Notes: generated from the letters alone by a model not told the origin. 64,000 nucleotides of DNA from Saccharothrix coeruleofusca (GCF_014648515.1 NZ_BMRG01000020.1:62001-126000), one strand, 5' to 3'; shown: positions 43,204 through 52,295, numbered from the stretch's first letter. A program made the numbers and translations.

Positions 43204-43239
43204 CGCGTCCGCGAGCACCACCCGGTGCTCGCGGACGCG
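43204..43239 (+). terminator. Perfect hairpin between PPE-like and EspG genes
   Basis: CGCGTCCGCGAGCACC pairs fully with its complement across an ACCC loop, 16 nt after the PPE-like stop. It probably lowers read-through so that less EspG than substrate is made, unless EspG has its own promoter. Confidence 0.7.
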
Positions 43240-43269
43240 AGTTCGTTGGAGCGGAGGAAGACCGCAGAG

Positions 43270-44076
43270 GTGAACTACTTCGGGGGACCGGTGGAGCGGG
43301 AGCCGATCACTCTCTCCGCCGAGGAGTTCGACGTGCTCTGGGAGCGCCTCGGCGCTGGGCCCATGCCGCTGGTCATCAAGGTGCCCTCACCGGGCAAGAC
43401 GCACCAGGAGCGGGCCGAGCTGGAGCGCCGGGTGTGGCACGCGGTGGGCAGCCGGGGCCTGGGTGGCCCGACCGGGCTGCACCCGGAGCTGGACCACCTG
43501 CTGCGGTTGTTCGTGCGGCCCGAGCGCGAGGTCGACGGCCGGTTGTGGGTCGGCAAGAGCGTCCGGGTGCTGGCCGTGGCCAACGGTGACGACGGCGCGC
43601 TGGCCACGCTGACCGACGGGCAGATCACGTTCCGCCGGGCGGCGGGCAGCGGCCTGCCCACGGCGGTGCTGTCCGCGCTGCCCGCCCACCCGGCGGGCAC
43701 CGGCCACTCGGTGACCATGCCCAGCGCCGACCTGGAAGCCGCCGTGAAGGGCTCCGACGGCACGCCCAAGGGCCTGGAGTCGGCGCTGCGCGAGCGCGGT
43801 GTGCGGCAGGAGGACGCGGCCACGCTGGCGAAGATGTTCACCGGCCTGGTGCACACCGGGAACTTCGGCGCGGCGGTCCGCGACCGGTACGGCAAGCGCT
43901 GCCGCCCGGACCGGGTGGTCGCCTTCTTCGACACCGAGGAGGGCCGCTACCTCCAGCAGCGGCGGGCTTCCGGCGGCACGGAGCCGTGGAGCACCTTCAC
44001 GCCCACCGACGCCCGCAGGCTCGGCCACCAGCTCGACGAGCTGCTGGCCGAGGCCGTCCGCGACGCCAAGCGCTGA
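43270..44076 (+). CDS. EspG-family type VII secretion chaperone 2
   Basis: A 268-residue EspG homologue. It has the opening I-T-L-S-A-E-E-F-D-V-L-W-E-R-L, P-L-V-I-K-V-P-S-P-G-K-T-H-Q-E-R-A-E-L, an R-V-L-A-V strand and a late R-V-V-A-F-F-D-T-E-E-G-R-Y-L. It should bind the PPE-like protein encoded just upstream. GTG at 43270 has GGAGGAAG about 10 nt before it. Paralogue of 7332-8093. Confidence 0.87.
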   Translation: MNYFGGPVEREPITLSAEEFDVLWERLGAGPMPLVIKVPSPGKTHQERAELERRVWHAVGSRGLGGPTGLHPELDHLLRLFVRPEREVDGRLWVGKSVRVLAVANGDDGALATLTDGQITFRRAAGSGLPTAVLSALPAHPAGTGHSVTMPSADLEAAVKGSDGTPKGLESALRERGVRQEDAATLAKMFTGLVHTGNFGAAVRDRYGKRCRPDRVVAFFDTEEGRYLQQRRASGGTEPWSTFTPTDARRLGHQLDELLAEAVRDAKR

Positions 44077-44101
44077 AGCCGAGCGCTGAAGCGGCCGGGG
44101 T

Positions 44102-44107
44102 TAGGGT
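44102..44107 (+). promoter_or_regulatory. -10 element of apparently leaderless sterol-carrier gene
   Basis: TAGGGT lies 6 nt before GTG 44114; no ribosome site is seen. Confidence 0.45.
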
Positions 44108-44113
44108 GGTCGG

Positions 44114-44491
44114 GTGCCGTCCAAGCCCGTCGACCCCCGCGAGGCCCGCGCCGCCGTCGAAGCCGTGCTGCCCTGGTTGGCGGGTGAGGCCGACCAGCCG
44201 GAGCGCCCGGTGCTGGCCGCCGCGGTGCGGTTGAGCCTGCGCACCCTGGAGCAGGTGGCGCCGGGCCGCAGCGTGGAGGTCCGGGTGCCGCCGTTCGCCG
44301 CGGTGCAGTGCGTCGCGGGCCCCCGGCACACCCGTGGCACCCCGCCGAACGTGGTGGAGACCGATCCCCGGACGTGGCTGGAGCTGGCCACCGGCCGCCT
44401 GGACTGGGCCGCCGCGCTGGACGACGCCCGCGTCACCGCCTCCGGCAGCCGGGCCGACCTGTCCCCCCTCCTCCCCGTCCTGCGCTTCTGA
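44114..44491 (+). CDS. Sterol-carrier-family protein
   Basis: A 125-residue cytoplasmic protein of the bacterial SCP-like family. An N-terminal D-P-R-E-A-R-A-A-V helix and a strand V-E-V-R-V-P-P-F-A-A-V-Q-C lead to the conserved R-H-T-R-G-T-P-P-N-V-V-E-T-D and W-L-x-L-A-T-G segments. In many actinomycetes this gene lies close to purF, as it does here (purF at 48182). The lipid or other ligand is unknown. Confidence 0.8.
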   Translation: MPSKPVDPREARAAVEAVLPWLAGEADQPERPVLAAAVRLSLRTLEQVAPGRSVEVRVPPFAAVQCVAGPRHTRGTPPNVVETDPRTWLELATGRLDWAAALDDARVTASGSRADLSPLLPVLRF

Positions 44492-44510
44492 TCCGCGCGA
44501 ATCGCACCTC

Positions 44511-44558
44511 CGGGTAGTGGTTACCGGCCCTCGCGAGTTCGTCGGGTAGTACTTGCAG
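44511..44558 (-). repeat. Intergenic paired 16-bp repeat, copy E
   Basis: CGGGTAGTGGTTACCG (44511-44526) and CGGGTAGTACTTGCAG (44543-44558) have starts 32 bp apart. A degenerate element terminus (CCGCGCGAATCGCACCTCC) precedes it at 44492-44510, directly after the sterol-carrier stop. The leaderless promoter of the next gene begins 10 nt beyond. Confidence 0.75.
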
Positions 44559-44567
44559 GTGGGGCGC

Positions 44568-44573
44568 TACCCT
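44568..44573 (+). promoter_or_regulatory. -10 element of apparently leaderless lipoprotein gene
   Basis: TACCCT lies 7 nt before GTG 44581. Repeat copy E ends 9 nt upstream, so it covers the -35 region. Confidence 0.45.
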
Positions 44574-44580
44574 CGACCGG

Positions 44581-44913
44581 GTGAAGAGGGTGTGCGTCGT
44601 GGTGCTCGCGCTCGGCTTTGCGCTCGCCGGGTGCGGCAGCGAGTGGGAGGGCGAGGTGCGGTTCGAGGTCACCCGGATCGCCCCGCCCTACGAGTCCATG
44701 GGCGAGCGGAAGCCCGAGCACGTCGTGCTGGCGCTGGACCAGGAAGTGCCCGACTCGGTGCGCGGCCTGCAGACCACCGGGGCCGACATCGACCAGTTCC
44801 CGGAGGGCGTCGCGGTCGGTGACCGGGTGCTCTGCCGGGTGCGGCAGAGCGACGACAACGGCCTGGACGGCGTGGACCCCACGACGACCGTCGGCCCCTG
44901 CCGCGAGGCCTAG
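44581..44913 (+). CDS. Small lipoprotein
   Basis: A 110-residue predicted lipoprotein with lipobox L-A-G-C (Cys18) and a compact domain of about 85 residues (F-E-V-T-R-I-A-P, V-V-L-A-L-D, V-G-D-R-V-L-C-R-V-R-Q), probably a small beta fold. No family recognised. Its stop shares a CTAG with the stop of the convergent DUF1023 hydrolase gene. A role as partner of that protein is possible but unsupported. Confidence 0.65.
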   Translation: MKRVCVVVLALGFALAGCGSEWEGEVRFEVTRIAPPYESMGERKPEHVVLALDQEVPDSVRGLQTTGADIDQFPEGVAVGDRVLCRVRQSDDNGLDGVDPTTTVGPCREA

Positions 44914-46889
44914 AACCAAGAACCGACCGTGCTGTCCCAGAGGCCGCCCGCGCCCTCGACCACGTCGCGGCCGAACTCCACCACGTCGCCGACCGCGCCC
45001 ACGGCCACGTCGCCCACGTCGCTCAGCGCCTCCTTGCCGGTGCTGAGCAGCCCTCCGCCCGCTTCCGACCACCGGCCCGCGACGGCGTCCCGGCCCGCCT
45101 CCCACAGGCCGCCGCCGAGGTCGCCGACCAGGTCGGCGGCGCCCGCCGCGGTGCCGCTGACCACGTCGAGCACCGGGCCGACCACCGGGACGCCCGAGCC
45201 GGGCAGCGCCGGGCCGAGCGGGCTGTCGTGCCACTCCTGCCCGGTGACCGAGCCGCCGTCGCCGTTGGCGATCCTGGCCAGGTTCTCCAGCGACTCGGTG
45301 CCCCGGTCGTAGTAGGCCGAGTGGGCGTGCTCGATCGAGGACCGGTCGGCGGTGCCGAAGGTCTTCGCGCCGAACGCCGGGTCGTACGGGCCGGTGGAGG
45401 AGCCGTCCTCGGTGAACCAGTCCGAGCTGGTGCCCTGCACGACCGGGTCGTGCTCGGTCGCACCGACGTAGACGTGGCCGCGCCCGGCGGAGAGCTGGTC
45501 GACGCTGGACGCGCCCACGCCGGGCGAGCCGACGAACGCGATGTCGTCGGCGGCCAGGCCGTTCATGCCGGCGTAGCCGACGGTGGTGGAGCCGTAGGAG
45601 TGCCCGATCACGGTCAGGTGCTGGCCGGGCGCGCCCGCCGCGCGGTAGCCGTCCACGTCGGCGACGAGGTTCGCGCCGCCCTCCTTGGCCTGCGCGGGGT
45701 CGTCGACCTCGCCGACGGCCCAGCCGGGCGCGTCGTAGCCGAGCCACTGGATGGTGGCGCTGCCTTCAGCTCCCATCTGCGCGCGCAGGTTGCCCGCCTG
45801 GGAGACCGAGAAGCCGTCCAGCGTGGACCCGGTGCCGGGCACGCAGACGGCCAGGTTCCGCGCGGTGTCCGGGTTGCCGTAGGCGATGGCGGTCGCGCCG
45901 TCGCCGCGAGGGCCGTACGGGTCCCACGCCATGATCCGCACGTCCGGTTCGCCGCGCTCGTTGAACCACCCCTCGCGGCGGGCGATGGTCTCGGCCTCCT
46001 CGATGCTCTCGCGCACGGCGGCGGCGTTGTCGGCCTTGGTTGCGGCCTCCTGCCGCCGCTCCATCAGCGAGGCGTACTCGGGGTCGTTGAGCAGGGCGGT
46101 CTGCCCCGCCGACGAGTTCGGGTCCAGGCCCAGCTCGCGCGCCCGCGCGGCCAGCTGGGCGTCCAGGCGGTCGCGCTCGGCGGAGAAGCGCTGCGCGTCG
46201 TCCGCGATGCGGGCCCGGTTGGCCTGGTCCAGCACCGCCGACGGCAGCCCGCGCAGCTGCCCCAGCTCCTGGAACCGGGTGCGCAGCAGCTCGTCCTGCT
46301 GCTCCTTGCTCAGCGACTTCCACCACGCCGCGACCCGCTGGGGGTCCGTGCCCGGCCCCGGCACGGCGGGGGTGGCGCGCAGCTGCGCGTTCACGCTGCC
46401 CCAGCCCGCGTCGCCTGCGGCGACCTCGGCGAAGCCGGGTTTCACCTTGCCCAGCGCGGCGGCGTAGGAGCGCAGCACCCGCTCGTAGCCGTCCTTGACG
46501 TTGGTCAGCGACTCGTTGACGCGCGCCGCGAGCTCGGCGGTCTGCGCCTGGTCCAGCATCGGCGAGCGGCTGCGCCAGACCGCGATGACCTGGTCGGCGC
46601 TGCCGCGCATCCGCGCGTACGCCTGCGCGGCGGCCCGCACCACCTCCGCGCCGACGCCCAGCCGCTCCTGCGCGACGGTCGCCGAGCGCGCCGACAGCTC
46701 GGCGCGCTTGCCGAACCGCTCCGCCGAGGCGCCGGTCCACGACGCCGTCGCGGTGGAGCCGCCGGACGAGACCGCCTGTCCCGCGCGGCTCATCGCGCTC
46801 ATCGCGCCGCTGATGGGGTCGGCCGCGGCGGCGACCCGCCCCGCGTCACCGGCGGCGAGCTGCCCGTAGAGGACCTCGGGGTCGATCAC
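44910..46889 (-). CDS. WXG-type helical domain fused to DUF1023 alpha/beta hydrolase
   Basis: A 659-residue protein. Residues 1-150 form an ESX-like helical region with S-W-T-G at 50-53. A second helical stretch (180-310) is followed by the alpha/beta hydrolase DUF1023 (about 315-540), with nucleophile Ser431 in I-G-H-S-Y-G-S, Asp481 in E-H-D-P and His521/His523 in E-H-A-H-S. A Gly/Val/Asp-rich amphipathic tail (570-659) closes it. GTG at 46889 overlaps the EspC-like gene. Likely a secreted type VII lipase or esterase; substrate unknown. Confidence 0.8.
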   Translation of the reverse strand: MIDPEVLYGQLAAGDAGRVAAAADPISGAMSAMSRAGQAVSSGGSTATASWTGASAERFGKRAELSARSATVAQERLGVGAEVVRAAAQAYARMRGSADQVIAVWRSRSPMLDQAQTAELAARVNESLTNVKDGYERVLRSYAAALGKVKPGFAEVAAGDAGWGSVNAQLRATPAVPGPGTDPQRVAAWWKSLSKEQQDELLRTRFQELGQLRGLPSAVLDQANRARIADDAQRFSAERDRLDAQLAARARELGLDPNSSAGQTALLNDPEYASLMERRQEAATKADNAAAVRESIEEAETIARREGWFNERGEPDVRIMAWDPYGPRGDGATAIAYGNPDTARNLAVCVPGTGSTLDGFSVSQAGNLRAQMGAEGSATIQWLGYDAPGWAVGEVDDPAQAKEGGANLVADVDGYRAAGAPGQHLTVIGHSYGSTTVGYAGMNGLAADDIAFVGSPGVGASSVDQLSAGRGHVYVGATEHDPVVQGTSSDWFTEDGSSTGPYDPAFGAKTFGTADRSSIEHAHSAYYDRGTESLENLARIANGDGGSVTGQEWHDSPLGPALPGSGVPVVGPVLDVVSGTAAGAADLVGDLGGGLWEAGRDAVAGRWSEAGGGLLSTGKEALSDVGDVAVGAVGDVVEFGRDVVEGAGGLWDSTVGSWF

Positions 46890-47212
46890 GCGGCACCCCC
46901 GTCGAACGCGCGGTGGATGGCGGTGAAGCCCCGCGTGGAGTCGTCGTCGGCCCGTGCGTAGGAGTCGGCGTTCTCGGCCAGGCCGTCGCCCGCGTCCCGG
47001 TACCAGGCCGAGCCCCGGCGCAGGTCGTCGGACTGCTCACCGGCGAACCGGGCCAGCGCGTCGGCGAACTCGGCGGCGGCGGGAACCCGGCCGAGCGCCT
47101 CCGCGTCAAGGCTGAGCATGGAGACCAGGTCGGCCCCGTCGCCTGCCGCGTCCGCGCCGTCGTGGAACTGCCGCGAGGCCGTCCGCAACGTCTCTGGCTG
47201 AACACCGAACAC
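46886..47212 (-). CDS. EspC-like type VII secretion protein
   Basis: A 108-residue helical protein of the EspC (DUF2580-like) type: F-G-V-Q-P-E-T-L-R-T-A-S-R-Q-F near the start, a middle loop and a final helix with N-A-D-S-Y-A-R-A-D-D-D. GTG at 47212 is chosen because GAAGGG lies about 8 nt upstream; GTG at 47221 is too close. It overlaps the hydrolase gene by 4 nt, so the two are probably made and exported together. Confidence 0.75.
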   Translation of the reverse strand: MFGVQPETLRTASRQFHDGADAAGDGADLVSMLSLDAEALGRVPAAAEFADALARFAGEQSDDLRRGSAWYRDAGDGLAENADSYARADDDSTRGFTAIHRAFDGGAA

Positions 47213-47267
47213 GATTCCCACCCTTCGCGCGCTGACCGGGCAGGACTGCGACGCGCGCGGCGGAGCG

Positions 47268-47293
47268 GCGGTTCCCGGTGTCGCGGGGAACCG
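47268..47293. promoter_or_regulatory. Hairpin in divergent gap
   Basis: GCGGTTCCC and GGGAACCGC form a perfect 9-bp stem with an 8-nt loop between the divergent EspC-like gene and the mycothiol-type transferase gene. Operator or transcript structure; undecided. Confidence 0.35.
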
Positions 47294-47346
47294 CTGCGGG
47301 GGACATGCGGTGGGGCACGATGACCACGAGGAAACAGGAGGACGCC

Positions 47347-48078
47347 GTGTCACGAGGATGGACGACCCAGCGGTGGACCGCGGTGTTCACCGAGCAGGCG
47401 CGGATGTTCCGCGCGGCGGTCGGCCGGGCCGACCCGGCGGCCCCGGTGCCCAGCTGCCCCGGCTGGACGTTCACCGAGCTGGCGCTGCACGTGGCGCGGT
47501 TCCTGGAGACCTCGCTGGAGTACCTGCGCAGCGGCAGCCCGGTGCGGCTCAAGCTGCCGCCCGCGCCGGTCGGCGCGGTCCCGCTGGAGTACCTGGACGC
47601 CCAGCTCGCGGCGGCGGCCGAGGTGCTGCCCGAGGTGCCCGGCAACCGCGCCGCGTGGACGTTCTCGCCCGCCGCGCCGGACCTGGCGTGGGTGTGGCAC
47701 CGGCGTATCGCGCACGAACTGGACCTGCGGCGGTGGGACGCGCAGGCGGCGCTGCGCGAGCTGGTCGCCGGTGACACCGACTTCGCCGTGGACGGCGTCG
47801 ACGAGGCGCTGGGCACGCTGCTGGCCGCCAAGTACGCCACCGACGTGCCGCCGACCGCCAAGGGCACCGCGCTGGTCCAGCTCACCGACGTGCCCGAGGC
47901 GTGGCTGGTCCGGTTCACCCCCGGCGAGGTGCCCGAGGTCCGGGCGGCCTGGCCGGGCGAGGAGGTGGACCTCACCATCCGGGGCGAGGCCCAGCTCGTC
48001 CACTACGGGCTGTGGGGGCGGCTGCCGCTGCGCGCGGAGGGCGACCAGGGCCTGCTGCGGGCGGTCCGACTGGACTGA
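47347..48078 (+). CDS. Maleylpyruvate isomerase N-terminal / DinB-like family protein
   Basis: A 243-residue protein of the mycothiol-dependent DinB/MDMPI family. The four-helix bundle (about 1-150) carries P-S-C-P-G-W-T-F-T-E-L-A-L-H-V-A (metal His) and W-V-W-H-R-R-I-A-H-E-L-D-L-R-R-W-D (second and third metal ligands). A C-terminal SCP2-like region (V-D-L-T-I-R-G-E-A) follows. GTG at 47347 has AGGAGG upstream. Members act as thiol transferases with mycothiol; the substrate is not known. Confidence 0.82.
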   Translation: MSRGWTTQRWTAVFTEQARMFRAAVGRADPAAPVPSCPGWTFTELALHVARFLETSLEYLRSGSPVRLKLPPAPVGAVPLEYLDAQLAAAAEVLPEVPGNRAAWTFSPAAPDLAWVWHRRIAHELDLRRWDAQAALRELVAGDTDFAVDGVDEALGTLLAAKYATDVPPTAKGTALVQLTDVPEAWLVRFTPGEVPEVRAAWPGEEVDLTIRGEAQLVHYGLWGRLPLRAEGDQGLLRAVRLD

Positions 48079-48138
48079 ACAGTGCGTTTGGTCACGTCCG
48101 GGGGGTCTTGAGGGGGGTGGTTCACCCGGCGGGGACCG

Positions 48139-48144
48139 TACACT
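48139..48144 (+). promoter_or_regulatory. Candidate -10 for purF-purM
   Basis: TACACT lies 38 nt before the purF start, in a 103-bp gap after the DinB-like gene. No good -35 is visible. A purine-responsive element was not recognised. Confidence 0.35.
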
Positions 48145-48181
48145 CGGGAGGCAGCCCGCCTTCGTCGCTAGGGAGCACTCG

Positions 48182-49711
48182 GTGGTCACCGACCAATCTG
48201 ACGCCGGCCGCACCGAATCCGAAAAGCCCGAACCCGAACCCCGCGAAGAGTGCGGGGTTTTTGGTGTGTGGGCGCCGGGTGAGGAAGTCGCCAAGCTGAC
48301 CTACTACGGGCTGTACGCGCTGCAGCACCGCGGTCAGGAGGCGGCGGGCATCTCCGTCGGGGACGGCAGCCAGGTGGTGGTCTTCAAGGACCTCGGCCTG
48401 GTCTCGCAGGTCTTCGACGAGCAGGTGCTGTCCTCCCTGCGCGGCCACGTCGCCGTCGGCCACTGCCGCTACTCCACCACCGGGTCAACGACCTGGGAGA
48501 ACGCGCAGCCGACGTTCCGCACCACGGCCACCGGCTCCGGCCTGTCGCTGGGCCACAACGGCAACCTGGTCAACACCGCCGAGCTGCTGGCCAGGGCCCG
48601 CGAGGCGGGCGTGGACACCGGTCAGGGCGCCACCACGGACTCCGACCTGGTCTGCGGCCTGCTCGCGGCCGCCGCCGCCGACGTGGGCATCGAGCAGGCC
48701 GCGCTGGAGCTGCTGCCCACCCTGCGCGGCGCGTTCTGCCTGACCTTCTCCGACGAGTCCACGCTGTACGCGGCGCGCGACCCGCACGGCGTGCGCCCGC
48801 TGGTGCTGGGCCGCCTCGAGCGCGGCTGGGTGGTGGCCAGCGAGACCGCCGCGCTGGACATCGTGGGCGCGTCGTTCGTCCGCGAGGTCGAGCCGGGCGA
48901 GCTGATCGCCATCGACGAGAACGGGCTGCGGTCCAGCCGGTTCGCCAACCCCGAGCCCAAGGGCTGCATCTTCGAGTACGTCTACCTGGCCCGCCCGGAC
49001 ACCACGATCGCGGGCCGCGGCGTGCACGCCACCCGCGTGGAGATCGGCCGCAGGCTGGCCAAGGAGCACCCGGCCGAGGCCGACCTGGTCATCCCGGTGC
49101 CCGAGTCCGGCACGCCCGCCGCCATCGGCTACGCGCAGGCCTCCGGCATCCCGTACGGGTCGGGCCTGGTCAAGAACGCCTACGTGGGGCGGACCTTCAT
49201 CCAGCCCTCGCAGACCATCCGTCAGCTCGGCATCCGGCTCAAGCTCAACCCGCTGCGCGACGTCATCCGCGGCAAGCGCCTGGTGGTCGTGGACGACTCG
49301 ATCGTGCGCGGCAACACCCAGCGCGCCCTGGTGCGGATGCTGCGCGAAGCGGGCGCGGTCGAGGTGCACGTGCGGATCGCGTCGCCGCCGGTGAAGTGGC
49401 CGTGCTTCTACGGCATCGACTTCGCCTCGCGCGCCGAGCTGATCGCCAACGGCCTGGACCTGGACGGCATCCGCCGCTCGGTGGGCGCGGACACGCTGGG
49501 CTACGTGTCGCTGGAGGAGCTGGTCGCGGCCAGCGAGCAGCCCAAGACCCGGCTGTGCACGGCCTGCTTCGACGGCGAGTACCCGATCCCGCTGCCCGAG
49601 GACGCGCTGATCGGCAAGCACCTGCTGGAGGGCGTGCGCGGTGTCGCGGGCTCGGCGACCCCGGTGTTGGTCAACGGGTACGGTGCCGAGGACGCCCTGC
49701 AGAGGCCCTGA
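48182..49711 (+). CDS. purF: Amidophosphoribosyltransferase
   Basis: A 509-residue enzyme for the first committed step of purine synthesis, PRPP plus glutamine to phosphoribosylamine. Cys24 in E-E-C-G-V-F-G-V-W becomes the N-terminal nucleophile after propeptide removal. The glutaminase domain (about 24-255) has Q-H-R-G-Q-E-A-A-G and G-H-C-R-Y-S-T-T-G-S; the transferase domain has the PRPP loop V-V-V-D-D-S-I-V-R-G-N-T and a Cys-rich iron-sulfur pattern (K-G-C-I-F, P-C-F, L-C-T-A-C). GTG at 48182 has GGGAG upstream. purM follows 31 nt on. Confidence 0.94.
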   Translation: MVTDQSDAGRTESEKPEPEPREECGVFGVWAPGEEVAKLTYYGLYALQHRGQEAAGISVGDGSQVVVFKDLGLVSQVFDEQVLSSLRGHVAVGHCRYSTTGSTTWENAQPTFRTTATGSGLSLGHNGNLVNTAELLARAREAGVDTGQGATTDSDLVCGLLAAAAADVGIEQAALELLPTLRGAFCLTFSDESTLYAARDPHGVRPLVLGRLERGWVVASETAALDIVGASFVREVEPGELIAIDENGLRSSRFANPEPKGCIFEYVYLARPDTTIAGRGVHATRVEIGRRLAKEHPAEADLVIPVPESGTPAAIGYAQASGIPYGSGLVKNAYVGRTFIQPSQTIRQLGIRLKLNPLRDVIRGKRLVVVDDSIVRGNTQRALVRMLREAGAVEVHVRIASPPVKWPCFYGIDFASRAELIANGLDLDGIRRSVGADTLGYVSLEELVAASEQPKTRLCTACFDGEYPIPLPEDALIGKHLLEGVRGVAGSATPVLVNGYGAEDALQRP

Positions 49712-49742
49712 GCAGCGGCCCCGATAGATGGAGCAAGGTGAC

Positions 49743-50801
<1,059 letters not shown>

Positions 50802-50809
50802 AGCCGGTG

Positions 50810-50856
50810 ACGACGTCGGCGCGGCCCCCTCGGTGCGGGGGCCGCGCCGACGTCGT
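50810..50856. terminator. Perfect 20-bp hairpin terminator after purM
   Basis: The arm ACGACGTCGGCGCGGCCCCC pairs completely with 50837-50856 around a 7-nt loop and is followed by TTT. It also lies at the end of the convergent SnoaL-like gene, so it acts in both directions. Confidence 0.9.
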
Positions 50857-50857
50857 T

Positions 50858-51280
50858 TCAGGCCGAGATCTTGAGCTGGGCCAGCATGACGTGCAGGTCG
50901 GAGTTGATCCAGTACTCGGCGAACTTGCCGTCGACCACCCGCAGGATGTCCATCCCGGTGAAGGCCACCTTCGCGCCCCGCTCGGCGGCGGCGCCGGGGA
51001 TTCCACCGCCGTAGACGCCCGCGGCGGACCAGCGCATGGCGACCAGGTCGTCCTCCACGACGGGGCCGACCTCCAGGGCGTAGTCGAGGGTGGTGAACGC
51101 CGAGCGGGCGCCCCCGACCCAGCCCGTCAGCTCCTCGCGGCCGACGAGCGGGAGTTCGCCGCCGTCCAGCTTCGTGGCGTGCACGCGGATGTCCGGCGTG
51201 GCGACGTCCTCGACGAGGGCGAGGTCGCCGTTCCACATGCGGAACCACTTGTCGACGAGCGGGGAAACGTTCGTGGTCAT
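50858..51280 (-). CDS. SnoaL-like / NTF2-fold protein
   Basis: A 140-residue protein of the NTF2-like SnoaL family: F-R-M-W-N-G-D-L-A-L-V-E-D-V-A-T-P-D near the start, V-G-R-E-E-L, V-A-M-R-W-S-A-A-G and D-I-L-R-V-V-D-G-K-F-A-E-Y-W. This fold covers polyketide cyclases, isomerases and ligand binders, so function is open. Divergent from the TetR gene at 51400, whose operator lies between them; it is probably the gene that TetR controls. Confidence 0.8.
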   Translation of the reverse strand: MTTNVSPLVDKWFRMWNGDLALVEDVATPDIRVHATKLDGGELPLVGREELTGWVGGARSAFTTLDYALEVGPVVEDDLVAMRWSAAGVYGGGIPGAAAERGAKVAFTGMDILRVVDGKFAEYWINSDLHVMLAQLKISA

Positions 51281-51370
51281 GTCGGTCTCTCTGTGTTCGC
51301 TGATCGGGAAGCGGCCGCGAGACGACCATAACGACCATCAACAGAAGTGAGCAGTGCCAGTTTTGCCTAA

Positions 51371-51394
51371 CAGTGTGAAGCGGTGTTTACACTG
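51371..51394. promoter_or_regulatory. TetR operator overlapping the tetR -10 box
   Basis: A 24-bp imperfect palindrome: CAGTGT at 51371 and ACACTG ending at 51394, with inner AA/TT symmetry. The right arm contains TACACT (51388-51393), which lies 6 nt before GTG 51400 and looks like the -10 of a leaderless tetR transcript. Binding would block the gene's own promoter. Confidence 0.6.
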
Positions 51395-51399
51395 CTCGG

Positions 51400-52104
51400 G
51401 TGACAGTGCCGCTCCGCCAGCGCCGCCGCGCCGCCGCGATCCGCGAAATCCTCGACGCCGCCCGCGACGACATCGCCGCGCACGGCCCGGCCGGACTCTC
51501 CCTGCGCTCGGTCGCCCGCGACCTCGGCATGACGGTCCAAGCCCTCTACCACTACTTCCCCAGCCGCGACGAGCTGATCACGGCCCTGATCACGGAGGCG
51601 TACCACGCGCTGGCCGACGCCGTGGAGTCGGCGCTCGACGCCGCGCCGGACAGCGGGCTGCCGGGGTTCGTCGTCGCCGCGGAGGGCTTCCGGGCGTGGG
51701 CGATCGAGCACCCGGCCCAGTTCCAGCTCATCTACGGCACCCCGCTGCCGCACTACCAGGCCCCCGCCGACGGCCGCACCACGGCGGGAGCCCGCCGCTT
51801 CGGCGGCCTGTTCGTGCGCGAGCTGTTCGCCGAGTTCACCGAGGAGCAGCTGACCCGCGTCGAGTTCCCGCCGCTGAGCCCGGAGCTGGGCACGCACCTG
51901 GCCGCGCTCCCGCAGGAGGCGGCGGGCGGGCTGCCGCCCTCCGCCGTCGCCGCGTTCGTCAGCGCGTGGGGGCACATGCACGGCCTCGTGGTGCTGGAGG
52001 TCTTCGGGCACACCGCGTTCATCGGCCCTGGGCAGGCGGAGATCTTCCGGGGAGCCATGCTGAACCTGGTCGCCGACCTGCGCCGCCGCGTCCCGGCGGG
52101 CTGA
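51400..52104 (+). CDS. TetR-family regulator with TetR_C_13-like domain
   Basis: A 234-residue regulator: HTH at about residues 15-60 (I-L-D-A-A-R-D-D-I-A, S-L-R-S-V-A-R-D-L-G-M, A-L-Y-H-Y-F-P-S-R-D) and a C-terminal ligand domain of the W-H-G type (W-A-I-E-H-P-A-Q-F-Q-L-I-Y-G-T-P, W-G-H-M-H-G). GTG at 51400. Autoregulation and control of the divergent SnoaL-like gene are inferred from the palindrome between them. Confidence 0.88.
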   Translation: MTVPLRQRRRAAAIREILDAARDDIAAHGPAGLSLRSVARDLGMTVQALYHYFPSRDELITALITEAYHALADAVESALDAAPDSGLPGFVVAAEGFRAWAIEHPAQFQLIYGTPLPHYQAPADGRTTAGARRFGGLFVRELFAEFTEEQLTRVEFPPLSPELGTHLAALPQEAAGGLPPSAVAAFVSAWGHMHGLVVLEVFGHTAFIGPGQAEIFRGAMLNLVADLRRRVPAG

Positions 52105-52119
52105 CGCCTACTCGGCCGC

Positions 52120-52254
52120 CTACTCGGCGCGGACCAGCACGCGCAGGACCTCGCCCTCGGGCGTGATCGCCACCCGGCGGATCACCTCGGGTCCGCCCGG
52201 CCAGTCGCCCACCAGTTCGGGCAGACCGGGGGCGCGGACTGCGATATCGCCCAT
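52120..52254 (-). CDS. Small protein (44 aa) divergent from XRE regulator
   Basis: ATG at 52254 has a strong ribosome site (GGAGGAGA, 7 nt upstream) and opens 44 codons ending at 52120. The product starts M-G-D-I-A-V-R-A-P-G-L-P and has V-I-R-R-V-A-I-T-P-E-G-E-V-L-R-V. No TM segment. It is divergent from the second XRE/DUF397 pair with a 14-bp palindrome between them, the same layout as 1948-2193 with the first pair. Likely a real gene; function unknown. Confidence 0.6.
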   Translation of the reverse strand: MGDIAVRAPGLPELVGDWPGGPEVIRRVAITPEGEVLRVLVRAE

Positions 52255-52281
52255 TCGTGTTTCTCCTCCACCTGACACACT

Positions 52282-52295
52282 CAGAACCGGTTCTG
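52282..52295. promoter_or_regulatory. Candidate operator between 44-aa gene and XRE gene
   Basis: CAGAACCGGTTCTG is a perfect 14-bp palindrome in the divergent gap. Possible binding site of the XRE protein encoded next to it. Confidence 0.5.
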
